The notes beneath the pieces were generated by a model, which did not search any database, had not been told where the DNA came from, and saw nothing but the letters and a program-made list of their open reading frames with translations. This document shows, piece after piece, positions 31,519 to 48,000 of a stretch of 64,000 bases of DNA. Source of the stretch: Mycoplasma sp. 1578d (GTDB lineage Bacteria; Bacillota_I; Bacilli_A; Mycoplasmatales; Metamycoplasmataceae); contig NZ_CP102081.1 in NCBI RefSeq assembly GCF_024582695.1, positions 620,001 to 684,000 on the forward strand. Reading direction: 5' to 3'. The translations under genes and the position numbers were made by a program. The stretch's first letter is position 1. Each line of letters begins with the position of its first letter.

Positions 31519-32178
31519 CTATCTCTTAACAATATATAAAAATTTACTTTCTACATACGAAATCTCGTAAGTTAGATTGCTTTGCTTGATTAATTTAATA
31601 AATTTAATTAATTCTTTTTTGTGATAATTGCTAGTTAAAATCATCATCATTGATTCAGGTTGCAGAGCTGGAAAGAATTGATTAAATAAGTCTTCAAGTT
31701 TATAAGTATTGTTGAATACGGCAATAAAATTCAAGTTTTGTCCATCGTATTCGATTAGATTGCTTTGGTCTAATTCATTTGGATATTTTTCGATCAGTTC
31801 GAGGTATTTTGAATAAAAGTTATATTCTTTTAAATAATAAATTTTCCGTTTAGTTTTTGATGAAACAACTGATTGTAAAAATACATCTTTATTATCAATG
31901 ATTAGAGTTGAATCAAAATCATTGACAAAGATAGTGTTAATTACTGCTTCAATATCATAAGGCTTATAATTATTTTTTAATTCATCTTTAAGATTAAAAG
32001 GTAATTCCCCTAAATCATTACGAAGTTTTTGTAACATTAAATAAGTTTGTTCTCGATCTTGAGCTAAATATTTTTCTTTAATCTTTTTTATTCTTCGTTT
32101 AAGTAAAAATGATGAAACTGCAGCTAAAATAATTACAACAATCATTGAACTAAAAAGAATTCATTGTGTGTTAGTCAT
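31519..32178 (-). CDS. Membrane-anchored protein with remnant methyltransferase-like fold
   Basis: 219 residues starting at ATG 32178 (MTNTQWILFSS, Trp from TGA). One N-terminal transmembrane helix (about 6-27) is followed by a basic stretch LLKRRIKKIKEKYL facing the cytoplasm. The soluble part alternates strand and helix (STLIIDNKDVFLQ, KIYYLKEYNFYSKYLELI, LNFIAVFNNTYKLEDLFNQF, YEISYVESKFLYIVKR), like the second half of a Rossmann methyltransferase, but no motif I glycine loop is visible. I believe similar proteins sit next to ruvX in other mycoplasmas. It lies 7 nt after ruvX. Function unknown. Confidence 0.6.
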
Positions 32179-32185
32179 GTTTTTC

Positions 32186-32608
32186 TCACTTGTTTTTGTA
32201 ATATTGCAAATAATCATCCAAAATAATTTGAGCAGCTAATTTATCTTTATGATTTTTGCGTTTTTGACGAGTAAGTCCAGCTGCAATCATAATTTCTTGA
32301 GCTTTTTTGGTGCTATATTGTTCATTAATAAGAATAATTGGAATATCAAAATGTTGCTTTAACAATTGAACAAAATCTTCTACCATTAAAGTTCGTTCAC
32401 TTTTTTGTCCACTTATTTTAAGGGGATAGCCTAAAATAAAACCATCAATAGAATACTCAAGTAAATATTGTTTGATTCTATTAATAACTGCATCAAAATC
32501 TCCCTCAGGCATTAAAAAGTTTTCTAATGAACTTGCAATAATTTCGTTTTCATCAGTAATGGCAAACCCACAACTTTTAATTCCTAAATCCATTCCTAGT
32601 TTTCTCAT
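32186..32608 (-). CDS. ruvX: Putative pre-16S rRNA nuclease / Holliday junction resolvase YqgF (RuvX)
   Basis: 140 residues of the RNase H-like YqgF family. The first acidic residue is in [20 protein letters not shown], the second in FILGYPLKISGQKSERTLMVEDFV, the third in the terminal KDKLAAQIILDDYL. In E. coli YqgF works on the 16S rRNA 5' end; resolvase activity has been reported in some bacteria. The start overlaps the alaS end by 13 nt because the alaS TGA at 32605 is Trp and the true alaS stop is TAG at 32596. Confidence 0.9.
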   Translation of the reverse strand: MRKLGMDLGIKSCGFAITDENEIIASSLENFLMPEGDFDAVINRIKQYLLEYSIDGFILGYPLKISGQKSERTLMVEDFVQLLKQHFDIPIILINEQYSTKKAQEIMIAAGLTRQKRKNHKDKLAAQIILDDYLQYYKNK

Positions 32609-35223
32609 GATATTTTGGTTAATTGTTCGAGAATTATTTCTTTAGAAACTGTTAAGATACATTTACCCATTGCAAGTAAATTATTTCCTCCACCTTTTCC
32701 TTGAAAAAACTTGAAGAGTTGTTGAGCTATTTGATTTGCATTAAGTGTTTTTGAACCAACACAAAGCATATTACTTTGGTCATATCCAATGACTAAAGCT
32801 TGTGTGTGAGCTTCTCTAATAGTTGAAACAGAAGTTTTTAATGAACTGGTGGGTAATTCTAAAACATATACTTCTTTACCGTTAACTTGTGTACTTTGGA
32901 GATTTTCTAAATTAAGTGAATTAGAATTTTGTGCTTGTTTTTTTGATAATGTCTTATTATCTTCTTTAGCTTGTTCAATTGCTTGTTCTAGACATTGAAT
33001 TTGTTTTTCTAAATCATTTTCAACACAACTTTTTGCTTGATAATTTGGGTCTAAGGCTTCATTTTTAACAATAATTTTGTCAAATTGTTCAGTTAATAAT
33101 TCAACTTGTTCATTGAGATATTCATTAACAATTTTAAACGATGAGATAGCACGAATCCGGAAAATTCCAGCTGCTTTTTTCTCTACTGACACAATTTTAA
33201 AAGTTTCAAGCATTCCTGAATGCTCTAAGTGTGTTCCTCCACATAAATCGGCAGTTATTCCTTCAAATTCAACAATTCGAATATTTTTTGGATCCATATA
33301 TTCAGCTTCTTCAAGAGTCATAATTGCACCCATTTGTTTAGCTTTTTCGGTAGTGGTTTGTAAATAATTACGTTTGGCATCGCGTTTAATGTAATCTTTA
33401 ACTAAATTTTCAATCTGTGCAATGGTTTCTTTACTTGGTTTTTGATCGGCAGGAAAGTCAAATGTTAATCTTAATTCATTATTATCACTACTTAATTGCT
33501 CAATATGTGGACCTAAAATAGTTCTTAAAGCACAAAATAATAAGTGTGTTCCTGAGTGGTTTCTTTTTAACCCTAAACGAATTTGTTTGTCAACAAAACA
33601 TTGAACAGGATCTTTGAGATTTACTTTTCCTTGTACTTTATGAATATGATTATTGAATTTATCTTTAAAGACATTTAAAATTTCAAGTCTATTCTTCCCT
33701 TGAATAATGTATCCTCGATCGTGTTTTTGTCCACCACTAGTTGCATAAAAAGGTGTTTGTTCTAAAATTAAGTAACTAATTCCTTCATTTTCTGATAATT
33801 CATGTTCGCTGGTAAGAATTTTAAGAACTTTGGTACTTCCTTCTTCAAAATCATAACCAATGAATTTATCAAGTTTTTGATCAATGAGAGAAAGTGAATT
33901 AATTACTTTATCCATTCCAGCAATTTTTGACCCTTTCGAGACTTCTGAATGTTGTTCTTTAGCTCGGTTATATCCATTCATATCTACTTGAATATTTTGC
34001 TCAGCCAAAATTTCAGTGGTTAGTTCAATTGGAAAACCATATGTCTCAAACAATCTAAAAGCAATTTCTCCCGAAAATAAGCTTTGATCGTGATTAATAT
34101 ATTGTTCAAGTAATTCTCTTCCGCTTTCAATAGTTTTTGAAAATAAGATCTCTTCTTCTAGAATGACCTTTTCAATATGCGGAATATTATATTCATATGG
34201 CAGAGTGCTTGCAATCACAGCAACTAATTTATATAAAAAGATGTTTTGTTCAACTTTAAGTTGCATTGCTTTGTGCACTGAACGACGAATTAAACGTCTT
34301 AAAATATATCCACGTCCGACATTTGAAGGTTTAGCTCCATCATTAATGGCATTAACTACAGTTCGCATATGGTCTGCAATTACTTTAAAATAAGTATTAA
34401 TAGTGCTTTGTTGTGAGTCATTGATAAAGTAATTATCAACTTGATATTTATATGGAGTATATTTTTCAATTTCGTGAATAATTGGTAAAAATAAATCAGT
34501 ATCAAAATTAGTTGGTGTATCTTGTAAAATCGAAGCAATCCGCTCAAGTCCAGCACCAGTATCAATATTTTTTTGATTTAATTCAGTGTAATTGCCTTCA
34601 CCATCAGAGTTATAAGTTGAAAAAACAATGTTTCAAATTTCAATATAACGGTCATTCTCGATATCTTTTTGAAGTAATTCAATTCCGCGCGAATCATATT
34701 TTTCACCACGATCATAGAAAATTTCTGTGTTTGGACCACAAGGACCTGAACCTACTTCTCAAAAGTTAGTTGATTTATCTCCTGGAATTAAACGATCTTC
34801 ACTAAATCCATGTGACATTCACTCGTTTTTAGTTTCTAAATCCTCATAATAGTAAGTAAAATAAAGTTTGTCTCGATCTAATTTAAGATCATTAACTAAA
34901 AATTCAACTGCAAAAGCAATGGCTTCTTTTTTAAAGTAATCTCCAATTGAAAAATTTCCTAACATCTCAAAAAAGGTATGATGACGGGCGGTGATTCCAA
35001 CATTTTCAATATCATTTGTACGGATCGCTTTTTGCGAGTTAGTTAATCTTTTTGAAGGGGGAATTTTTTTACCTGAAAAATAATCCTTTAAAGTGGCTAC
35101 TCCACTATTTATCCAAAGCAATGATGGGTCTTTTTCGGGAACTAAGCTTTTTGAAGGAACAATAAAGTGCCCTTTTGATTCAAAAAACTTTAATCATCTA
35201 TCTCTAATTTCGCTTGTTTTCAT
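32596..35223 (-). CDS. alaS: Alanyl-tRNA synthetase
   Basis: Class II synthetase for alanine, 875 residues. Catalytic core starts [19 protein letters not shown]; motif 2 is [21 protein letters not shown] and motif 3 GAGLERI. The tRNA acceptor-binding region contains [20 protein letters not shown]. The editing domain has [12 protein letters not shown] and the [10 protein letters not shown] zinc/editing motif. The C-terminal C-Ala domain is shorter than in E. coli but keeps the Gly-rich [13 protein letters not shown]. Seven or more Trp are TGA. The final codons after KIS are TGA-GAA-AAC-TAG. Start ATG 35223 with an AGAGGTAAAC site; mnmA ends 8 nt upstream. Confidence 0.97.
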
Positions 35224-35231
35224 GTTTACCT

Positions 35232-36362
<1,131 letters not shown>

Positions 36363-36462
36363 TTATATTCTTTTATTATATTATTTTTGTTCTTTTTTTA
36401 AAAGAATAATGCGATAAATCGCAATTATTCATCATTCATAAAACCAAATAAAGCAATTAAAA

Positions 36463-36471
36463 TGGTAAAAT
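36463..36471 (+). promoter_or_regulatory. Extended -10 promoter of ftsY, 6 nt before the start codon
   Basis: TGG-TAAAAT ends 6 nt before the ATG at 36478 (ACAAAC between). The start of transcription is expected at or within a base or two of the A of the ATG. Confidence 0.65.
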
Positions 36472-36477
36472 ACAAAC

Positions 36478-37497
36478 ATGGGATTTTTTAAAAATTTAAT
36501 CAATAAAGTATTTTCAAAAAATAGCGATTCCAAAAACTTAAAAAACCTTGAAGCAATTAATTCTTCTAAATTAGAAAAATACAAAACTGGGCTTTCAAAT
36601 GCAAGTAATTTTGGAAAACAATTATTAGAATTACAAAATCGCTACAATCACATTGATCAAGAGTTTTTTGATGAACTTGAAGAGCTATTAATTATGTCAG
36701 ATATTAATGCTTCATTAGTGTATTTAATCATTGAAAAAATTAAGAACGAAGTTAAAACCAATAATATTGACGATCCAAAACTAATCGGCGAAATTGTTGC
36801 TGATCAAATGTTTGTAGTTTACACAAATAACAGTATCACTAATACAACTTTAAATTATCAACAGGGGCGCTTAAATGTTTTTGTTTTTGTTGGTGTAAAT
36901 GGTAGCGGAAAAACTACATCAATTGCAAAGATAGCTCATCGATTTGTTAGTCAAGGTAAAAAAGTACTCATTGCAGCTGGCGACACTTTTCGAGCTGGAG
37001 CAGTCAATCAACTTGCTATTTGAGCCGATCGAATTAATGTGGATATTGTCAAACCTGATAAAGAGGGTGCTGATCCTGCTTCAGTTGTATATCAAGCTAT
37101 GCAAAAAGCTAAAGAACAAAATTATGATTTATTAATTATTGATACAGCAGGTCGTTTACAAAATAAAATTAATTTAATGAACGAATTAAACAAAATGATT
37201 GGCATTATTCAACGTTTTGAACCAAGTGCTCCTCATGAATCGCTTCTAGTTCTAGATGCAACTAATGGTCAAAATGGTTTAGCACAAGCTCGAGAATTTA
37301 AAGAGGTAGCTAATTTAACTGGAATTATTTTAACTAAAATGGATGGAACTTCTAAAGGTGGTATTGTCTTGTCCATTAAAGATGAATATCAACTTAACGT
37401 AAAATTTTTAGGTCTAGGTGAAAAACTTGATGATCTTCAAGAATTTGATTTAGAGTTGTTTATTTATCAAATGACTAAGGATTTAATCAATGTCTAA
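36478..37497 (+). CDS. ftsY: Signal recognition particle receptor FtsY
   Basis: Membrane-associated GTPase that receives SRP-ribosome complexes. 339 residues. The N-terminal amphipathic [12 protein letters not shown] likely binds lipid; the long acidic A domain of E. coli FtsY is missing, as in Gram-positive types. NG domain: G1 GVNGSGKTT (139-147), [18 protein letters not shown]3 DTAGR, G4 TKMDG and the closing [13 protein letters not shown]. No ribosome binding site; leaderless-type promoter. Overlaps ylxM by 8 nt. Confidence 0.97.
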
Positions 37498-37726
37498 ACA
37501 ACACAAAAAATCATTAGATAATATCGCTAAATACACACTATTATACGAGAAATATGGTTTTTTACTAACTAAAGTACAACGTCAAGCTTTTGAATTATAT
37601 TTTTATAAGGATTTGTCCTATGCTGAAGTAGCTTTGATTTTAGCTACTACTCGTTCAAGTGTTTATGATGCAGTAGATAAAGCGTTTAAGAAACTTAATA
37701 AAATTGAAAGTCAAAAAGAGAATTAA
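37490..37726 (+). CDS. ylxM: YlxM/p13-like helix-turn-helix protein of the SRP locus
   Basis: 78 residues, DNA-binding-like sigma-70 region 4 fold: LTKVQRQAFELYFYKDLSYA, then EVALILATTRSSVYDAVDKA. YlxM is normally encoded with ffh and modulates SRP GTPase activity in streptococci; here it is paired with ftsY instead, overlapping it by 8 nt. The length is shorter than the usual 105-110 residues because the C-terminal tail is reduced. Terminator 3 nt downstream. Confidence 0.85.
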   Translation: MSKQHKKSLDNIAKYTLLYEKYGFLLTKVQRQAFELYFYKDLSYAEVALILATTRSSVYDAVDKAFKKLNKIESQKEN

Positions 37727-37752
37727 AAAAGTGCTAGGCACTTTTTTTATAT
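37725..37752. terminator. Bidirectional terminator between ylxM and the 521-aa surface protein
   Basis: AAAAAAGTGC-TAG-GCACTTTTTTT hairpin, with A and T runs on both sides, between convergent genes. Confidence 0.8.
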
Positions 37753-37775
37753 TTTATTAAATGGTTTTTTCTAAA

Positions 37776-39341
37776 TTATTCCTCTGGTTGTTGGTCTTTT
37801 TTATTTCTTTTAAAGAAAATAATTAATAATCCAACTAATACTAATAAGGTTGAAACTGCCCCAAGAATAATGTATTCATAATATGTAGGTTTAGGGTCTT
37901 CTTGATTTAATTTGGTGAATTGATAATCACGCTGGCTAATTTCGAGTGCTCTTGAGTATTCTCTAGGTACATTTGAAGAAACACTTTGAATTTCTTTAGC
38001 ATCAGTGCTTAATTTGGTTAATTGATCTTTTGCAAGTTTAAGAACTGAATTAATAGAATCTTTATTTTCTTGTGGTAAGCTACTTGAATTTAAAAGTTCT
38101 TTTAATTTAGGTTCATATTCTTTAAGGTTTTTTTGTAAAGTTAGCATTTCATCATTAACAGGCTTGATCATTCCTTCGAAAACTTTAACATCACTAGGAT
38201 CTTGAGATTGATCAGCTTTAGTTTTAGCTAATTTAGCGAATTCTTGTTTTTGTTGATCGTTTAATCCTTTTGCATCACTTATAACTTCATTATAACCTTG
38301 GGTTTTGTCGTTTTCGGTTTTAAGTTCAGTGTATACACTTGAAAGTGTTTCAATATCCTTCTTAAGTGAGTTTGGATCTTTAAAGTATTTTTCTCCAACG
38401 TTCACATCTTCTTTTGAATCAAGAGCTACAACTAATTTGTCATAGTCTTGTTTCAACATGTCTTGTTTATCTTTAGGAAGAAGAGTGTTATCAAGAATTT
38501 TATTAACGTTTGATTTAAGGTCTTGGTTTTGGTCTACGAATTTTTGCACTTCAGCACTTGCTGTAACTAATTCAGCCACATTTGAATCAGCCATTAAGAT
38601 TAATTCAACGTGTTCAGATTTGAGTTTTGGAGTTGAACTAGCTAAATCAGCTTTTGAATCTGTTAAAAGTTTATTTAAATATGAAGTAATAACTGAGTTA
38701 ACAGCAAAGTGGTTTTTCTTGTCTAAAATATATTCAAGAATCGAAACAACTCCTTTTGTATATACATCAACAAATTTTCTAATAAGAGGTTGTACAGCTT
38801 CTTTAGTTTCGAATGTTGTGTTTGTTTTAGTTGTTTCTTTAAATGCTTTATCAGCTTCAGTTTTTGATTCCATTAATGTAGTTTTGTATGATTTAGCATT
38901 TTGTTCATCTGATACTTTAGTTTCAAGGTGTGTTGATGATTTTAATTTATCATATAGGTCGCTTGAAGCATTTTGGAATAATGTTAACATTGCACTAGCT
39001 AAACTATTAGCTTGAGCAAGGAATTGATCAATTTGTTCGCTTGTAACACCTGCTGTATCGGCTTTTGTCTTATAAATTGAAATTTGAGCAGGAGATAAAA
39101 ATGGTGTAACTTTATCTGTTTTTGCAAGTTTATCAATCATTGATTTATATTCAGTTTTTTTGGTTTGCAACGCTTGATCTACAGTGGGGTTTGTTCCACT
39201 TTGGTTAGTATTTGGAGTAGGTGCTGCTTGTTGGTTGGTATTGTTGTTTACATTTGAAACTTGTGCAGATACACCTAAAATTGGAGCTGAAACAAGTGCC
39301 ATTGAAGATAAAATCAATAATTTATTTTTTAACTTTTTCAT
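37776..39341 (-). CDS. Secreted coiled-coil surface protein with C-terminal membrane anchor
   Basis: 521 residues, not assigned to a family. Signal peptide at 1-27 (LLILSSMALVSAPILGVSA, a peptidase I-type site, no lipobox Cys). Then a Asn/Gln/Thr/Pro-rich low-complexity segment (28-55), about 420 residues of mainly helical Lys/Asp/Ser/Leu-rich sequence with coiled-coil character, and a C-terminal transmembrane helix (YYEYIILGAVSTLLVLVGLLIIFF, split here at residues about 486-509) with a short basic/acidic cytoplasmic tail ending QQPEE. Topology therefore is outside-to-inside, like an LPXTG protein whose sorting motif is missing. It contains no Trp at all. ATG 39341 with AAAGGATATCT upstream. 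An adhesin or repeat-type structural role is possible but unproven. Confidence 0.75.
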   Translation of the reverse strand: MKKLKNKLLILSSMALVSAPILGVSAQVSNVNNNTNQQAAPTPNTNQSGTNPTVDQALQTKKTEYKSMIDKLAKTDKVTPFLSPAQISIYKTKADTAGVTSEQIDQFLAQANSLASAMLTLFQNASSDLYDKLKSSTHLETKVSDEQNAKSYKTTLMESKTEADKAFKETTKTNTTFETKEAVQPLIRKFVDVYTKGVVSILEYILDKKNHFAVNSVITSYLNKLLTDSKADLASSTPKLKSEHVELILMADSNVAELVTASAEVQKFVDQNQDLKSNVNKILDNTLLPKDKQDMLKQDYDKLVVALDSKEDVNVGEKYFKDPNSLKKDIETLSSVYTELKTENDKTQGYNEVISDAKGLNDQQKQEFAKLAKTKADQSQDPSDVKVFEGMIKPVNDEMLTLQKNLKEYEPKLKELLNSSSLPQENKDSINSVLKLAKDQLTKLSTDAKEIQSVSSNVPREYSRALEISQRDYQFTKLNQEDPKPTYYEYIILGAVSTLLVLVGLLIIFFKRNKKDQQPEE

Positions 39342-39461
39342 AGATATCCTTTATATAAATAAGTAACTGTATATTCTAAATAATATAATGATGTTAAGTT
39401 TACTTTTAATATATTATAGAATATTTTTTGAAAAATATAAGCAAAAGTAGTGATAAAAAGA

Positions 39462-39494
39462 TAATAAAAAGCAGAAAAAAATCTGCTTTTTATT
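39462..39494 (-). terminator. Terminator after tRNA-Ile
   Basis: The minus strand has AAAAGCAGA-TTTTTT-TCTGCTTTTTATT, 22 nt beyond the tRNA end. Confidence 0.65.
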
Positions 39495-39515
39495 AGGTCA
39501 AATAAATGATTGAAA

Positions 39516-39592
39516 TGGTGCGAACGAATGGACTTGAACCATCGACCTCACGATTATCAGTCGTGTGCTCTAACCAGCTGAGCTACGCTCGC
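39516..39592 (-). tRNA. tRNA-Ile (anticodon GAU)
   Basis: 77 nt with encoded CCA. Acceptor GCGAGCG pairs with CGTTCGC. The anticodon loop CTGATAA gives GAU, and the T-arm is GGTTCAAGTCC. Confidence 0.95.
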
Positions 39593-39649
39593 AAGTGTAT
39601 TCCAATTATACCGTATTTTTGCGATATAAAAGGAAAATATTATATAAAA

Positions 39650-40051
39650 TTAACGTTTTGAGAATTGTCTTGCACGACGTGCTTTTCTAAGACCAGGTTT
39701 TTTACGTTCTTTAGCTCTAGCGTCTCTAGTAAGCATTCCGGCTTTTTTAAGAACTGAACGATAATCAGCGCTCGCTTCAAGCAATGCCCGTGCAATTCCA
39801 AGTCTAATTGCTCCAGCTTGACCACTAAGACCTCCACCGGCTACATTAACAGAAACATCAAATTGTCCCATAGTTTCTGTTAAAACGAATGGTTGATTTG
39901 CGTCTTTGAGATAAATATCAGAAGTTAAATATTCTTTTGCTTCACGTTTATTGATTATAAATTTACCAGCTCCAGGTTTGATAATTACACGAGCAACTGA
40001 AGATTTTCTTCTTCCTAATCCACGGTATTGTAATTGATCTTTTTTCATCAT
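39650..40051 (-). CDS. rpsI: Small ribosomal subunit protein uS9
   Basis: 133 residues. Signatures: [19 protein letters not shown] at the N-terminus, [19 protein letters not shown] in the middle and the basic C-terminus [14 protein letters not shown] that reaches the P-site tRNA. Two ATGs in tandem (40051, 40048). The first overlaps the rplM stop (TAATG). Second gene of the rplM-rpsI operon. Confidence 0.97.
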   Translation of the reverse strand: MMKKDQLQYRGLGRRKSSVARVIIKPGAGKFIINKREAKEYLTSDIYLKDANQPFVLTETMGQFDVSVNVAGGGLSGQAGAIRLGIARALLEASADYRSVLKKAGMLTRDARAKERKKPGLRKARRARQFSKR

Positions 40052-40485
40052 TATCTAACCTCTAATTTTTCTGGATTTTGGGCAACATGTTTATGTTCTG
40101 GACCTGCGTAAATAAATACATTACGACGTTGTTTGTTCCCTAATTTTGTATGTGGAAGCATTCCGAAAATAGCTTTTTGAACTATTGCGGTAGGTTTTTT
40201 AACTCTCAGTTTAGCGGCATTAACGCTTTTAAGACCACCTGGATAACCAGAGTGTGAATAATAAATTTTATCTTCTTCTTTTTTAGCTGTTAAAATAGCT
40301 TTTTCAGCATTAACAATGATGACATTATCTCCCATGTCGGCATGCGGTGTGAATGATGGTTTTGTTTTTCCTCGAAGCACTGAAGCAACAAAAGCAGCTA
40401 AACGACCTACAACTTGACCTTCTGCATCAACAACGTATCATTTTTTGTCGGCTTGTTGGGTATTAACAATTGTTGTTTGTCTCAT
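40051..40485 (-). CDS. rplM: Large ribosomal subunit protein uL13
   Basis: 144 residues. N-terminus [20 protein letters not shown] with Trp from TGA, then [20 protein letters not shown] and the [20 protein letters not shown] region. A consensus AGGAGGATCAA precedes the ATG at 40485. First gene of the operon with rpsI. Confidence 0.97.
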
Positions 40486-40541
40486 TTGATCCTCCTACGT
40501 TAATTTTTGGAATTTATTTCGGTTGTATAAATTGCTTTTTA

Positions 40542-40550
40542 ATTATAACA
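40542..40550 (-). promoter_or_regulatory. Extended -10 promoter for rplM-rpsI
   Basis: The minus strand reads TGT-TATAAT, about 57 nt upstream of rplM. The short leader carries a strong ribosome binding site. Confidence 0.55.
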
Positions 40551-40627
40551 TAAACACAAAAAACACAAGGACTTTTTAATTACTATTATTGGATTTTTGT
40601 TTATTTAAATAATTAAATATTTTGTGT

Positions 40628-40662
40628 CCAAAAAACACCATTTGGTGTTTTTTGAGTTTAAA
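40628..40662 (-). terminator. Terminator after rpoC
   Basis: The minus strand has AAAAAACACCA-AA-TGGTGTTTTTTG, 10 nt past the rpoC stop. Confidence 0.8.
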
Positions 40663-40664
40663 CA

Positions 40665-45054
<4,390 letters not shown>

Positions 45055-45062
<8 letters not shown>

Positions 45063-48000
45063 AACTTTCTCCTGCAACTTCTAAGTATTGATCGATTTTT
45101 TCTTCTTCGTTTTTGTCTTGCTGTGATAATTCAAGCTTCATTCCTAACCCTTTAAGCTCATTACTTAAAACGTTAAATGATTCAGGAATTCCTGGACTCG
45201 GAATATCTTTATTATCTGAAACAAGTGCACTATATAAAGCATTTCTTCCTGAAATATCATCTGATTTGTAGGTTAAAATTTCTTGAAGCACATTAGTTGC
45301 TCCGTATGATTCAATGGCTCATGTTTCCATTTCCCCAAATCTTTGCCCCCCGTTTTGGCTTTTTCCTCCAAGTGGTTGTTGAGTAATTAATGAATATGGT
45401 CCAACGCTACGGGCGTGCATTTTATCATCAACCATGTGGTTAAGTTTGAGCATATACATGACTCCAACTGAAATTGGTTTATCAAATTTACGACCAGTAA
45501 TTGGATCAATAAGAATTTGTTTCCCTGTTTTTTCTAAACCAGCTTCAACAAGAGCATCTTCAATATCTTTCTTTTTAACTCCGTCGAATGAAGGAGTAAC
45601 GAATTTTTCTCCTAATTTACGAGCTGCCATTCCAAGGTGAAGTTCAAGAACTTGACCTATGTTCATCCGTGAAGGAACCCCCTGAGGGTTAAGCATAATA
45701 TCAAGTGGTGTTCCATCCTCAAGATATGGCATATCTTCTTCGGGAAGTACGATTGAAATAACCCCTTTGTTTCCATGGCGACCAGCCATTTTATCACCGA
45801 CTTTTATTTTACGTTTTTGGGCTACTGAAACTTTAACAATTTTGTCAATTCCATCTTCGAGTGCATCACCTTTTTCACGTGAAAGTACTTCGACGTGAAT
45901 TACAGTTCCATTATGTCCGTTTTTAACTTTAAGTGATGTATCCTTCACATTTTGTGGACGTTGTTGTAAAATTGCCATTAACAATTTTTCTTCTTGAGTT
46001 GGATTGTCTTCACCTTTTGGAGAGACTCTACCAACTAAAACATCTCCGGCAACAACTTCAGATCCAACACGAACAATTCCTTGTTCATCTAAATTACGAA
46101 TTGAATATTTAGATACATTAGGAATATCATCACGAGTTAGTTGATCTTCTCCAGCACGCGAAGATCTAAATTGAATAGTTTGTTCTTCAATATGAATTGA
46201 AGTATACACATCATCTTTAACAAGTCTTTCGTTGATAATAATAGCATCTTCAAAGTTATATCCGTTTCAAGTGGTAAATCCAACAAGGACGTTTTTACCA
46301 AGAGCCATCTCTCCGTCTTTAAAGCTTGATCCATCTACTAATAAGTCACCTTTTTCAACTTTTTGTCCAACTTGAACAATTGGTTTTTGTTGAATAATTG
46401 TCCCTTGATTTGAACGTTCAAAGTTTCTAAGGAAGTATTTGTCAGTCACTCCTTTTTCTTGTTTAACATGAATTCTTGATCCATCAACTAAGGTAACTTC
46501 TCCAGCGTTTTTAGCTGTTAAGTTGTATGAAGAATATTTTGCAATATCTGCCTCAATTCCAGTTGCTACATAAGGAGCTTCAGCCTCTAGAAGTGGTACA
46601 GCTTGACGTTGCATGTTCGAACCCATCAGTGCACGGTTAGCATCATCATTTTCAAGGAAAGGAATTGCTGTAGCAGCTAATGAAACAATTTGTTTTGATG
46701 AAACCTCAATAAAATCAACATCAAGAGGTGTACCAATAATATAGTTGTAGTCTTTTCTAATAGTTAAAGTTGGCGAAACAATTCGATTATCATCGTCAAC
46801 TTTAACAGAAGATTGTGCAAATGCGTACCCAATTTCTTCAGCAGCAGTTAAATAAACAGGCTCACTGTAATCAACAATACCTTCTTTAACTCTAAAGTAA
46901 GGAGTTTGTAAAAAACCTAATTCATTAACTTTAGCAAAAGTAGCATAGTTAAGAATCAGACCAATGTTTGGCCCTTCAGGTGTTTCGATAGGACAAATTC
47001 TTCCATAGTGAGTTGAGTGAACGTCCCGAACTTCAAATTGAGCAGTATCACGGTTAAGACCTCCAGGACCTAGCGAAGTCACTCTCCGTTTATTTGATAC
47101 TTCCGAAAGAGGATTGATTTGATCCATGAATTGTGAAAGTTTTGAAAGGTTGAAGAAAGTTTTCATCTGATTGGTAACTAGTTTATTATTGGTAACATTT
47201 TTACCAGTTACTTTTTCAGGTGATTTAGCCCCCATTCTTTCACGAGTGGTTTTTTCTAATTTAGCAAAAGCTACTGAAAGTTGCCCTTCAAGTAATTCTC
47301 CAACACTAACAATTCTCTTATTAGTAAGTGCATCAGGATCATCATCTTGCCCAATTCCTTCAATTAAGTTAAAGTAGTAATTAACTACAGCAACAATATC
47401 TGAAATTAATAAGTGTGGTTCAGTTGATTTAGGATCATTTCCAATAACTAGAACAGGATCGTTTGGTTTTTCCTGCATTCATCTTTTATTTGGATACACT
47501 TTAATTTTGGCGATTTTGTTTCTTTTTGAAAGGGTTTTGCTATTTTTAAGTAATTTGTGGTAAACGTGTTCCACATCAATTCCAGGAATAGTATCTAAAG
47601 ATAAAATACCTTCTTTAAATGCTTCTGCAATTTGTTTAGCTATGTTAATTGTAATTAAAGTGTTTTTTGGATAAAGAATTTCACCAGCTTTAGTTTTAAC
47701 ATCTTGAGCTAAATAAGTATTGGTAATACGATCAACAACAGAAAGTTTATTGTTGAGCATATATCTACCAGTTACTGAAAGATTGTACCGTTTTTTGTCA
47801 AATAAAATTCCAGGTAAAAGGCTCTTTTTAGATTCTTCAGAAATCCGATCTCCTTTTCTGAGTCCTCTGAAAAGCTCTTCTTGACATAAGTCAATAAGTT
47901 CTTCTTTTGAAATTTCGTTATTTGAAACTAATTTATTTTTTCTAATAGTTTCTTGTAAAAGGTCACTATTTCCAAAAAGTTTTACAATTTCTTCTTGACC

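Noticed and set aside
38458-39015. 185-codon open frame on the plus strand
   Set aside because: It is antisense to the 521-aa surface protein, whose signal peptide, anchor and ribosome binding site mark the real strand. The antisense frame looks like a codon-bias shadow.
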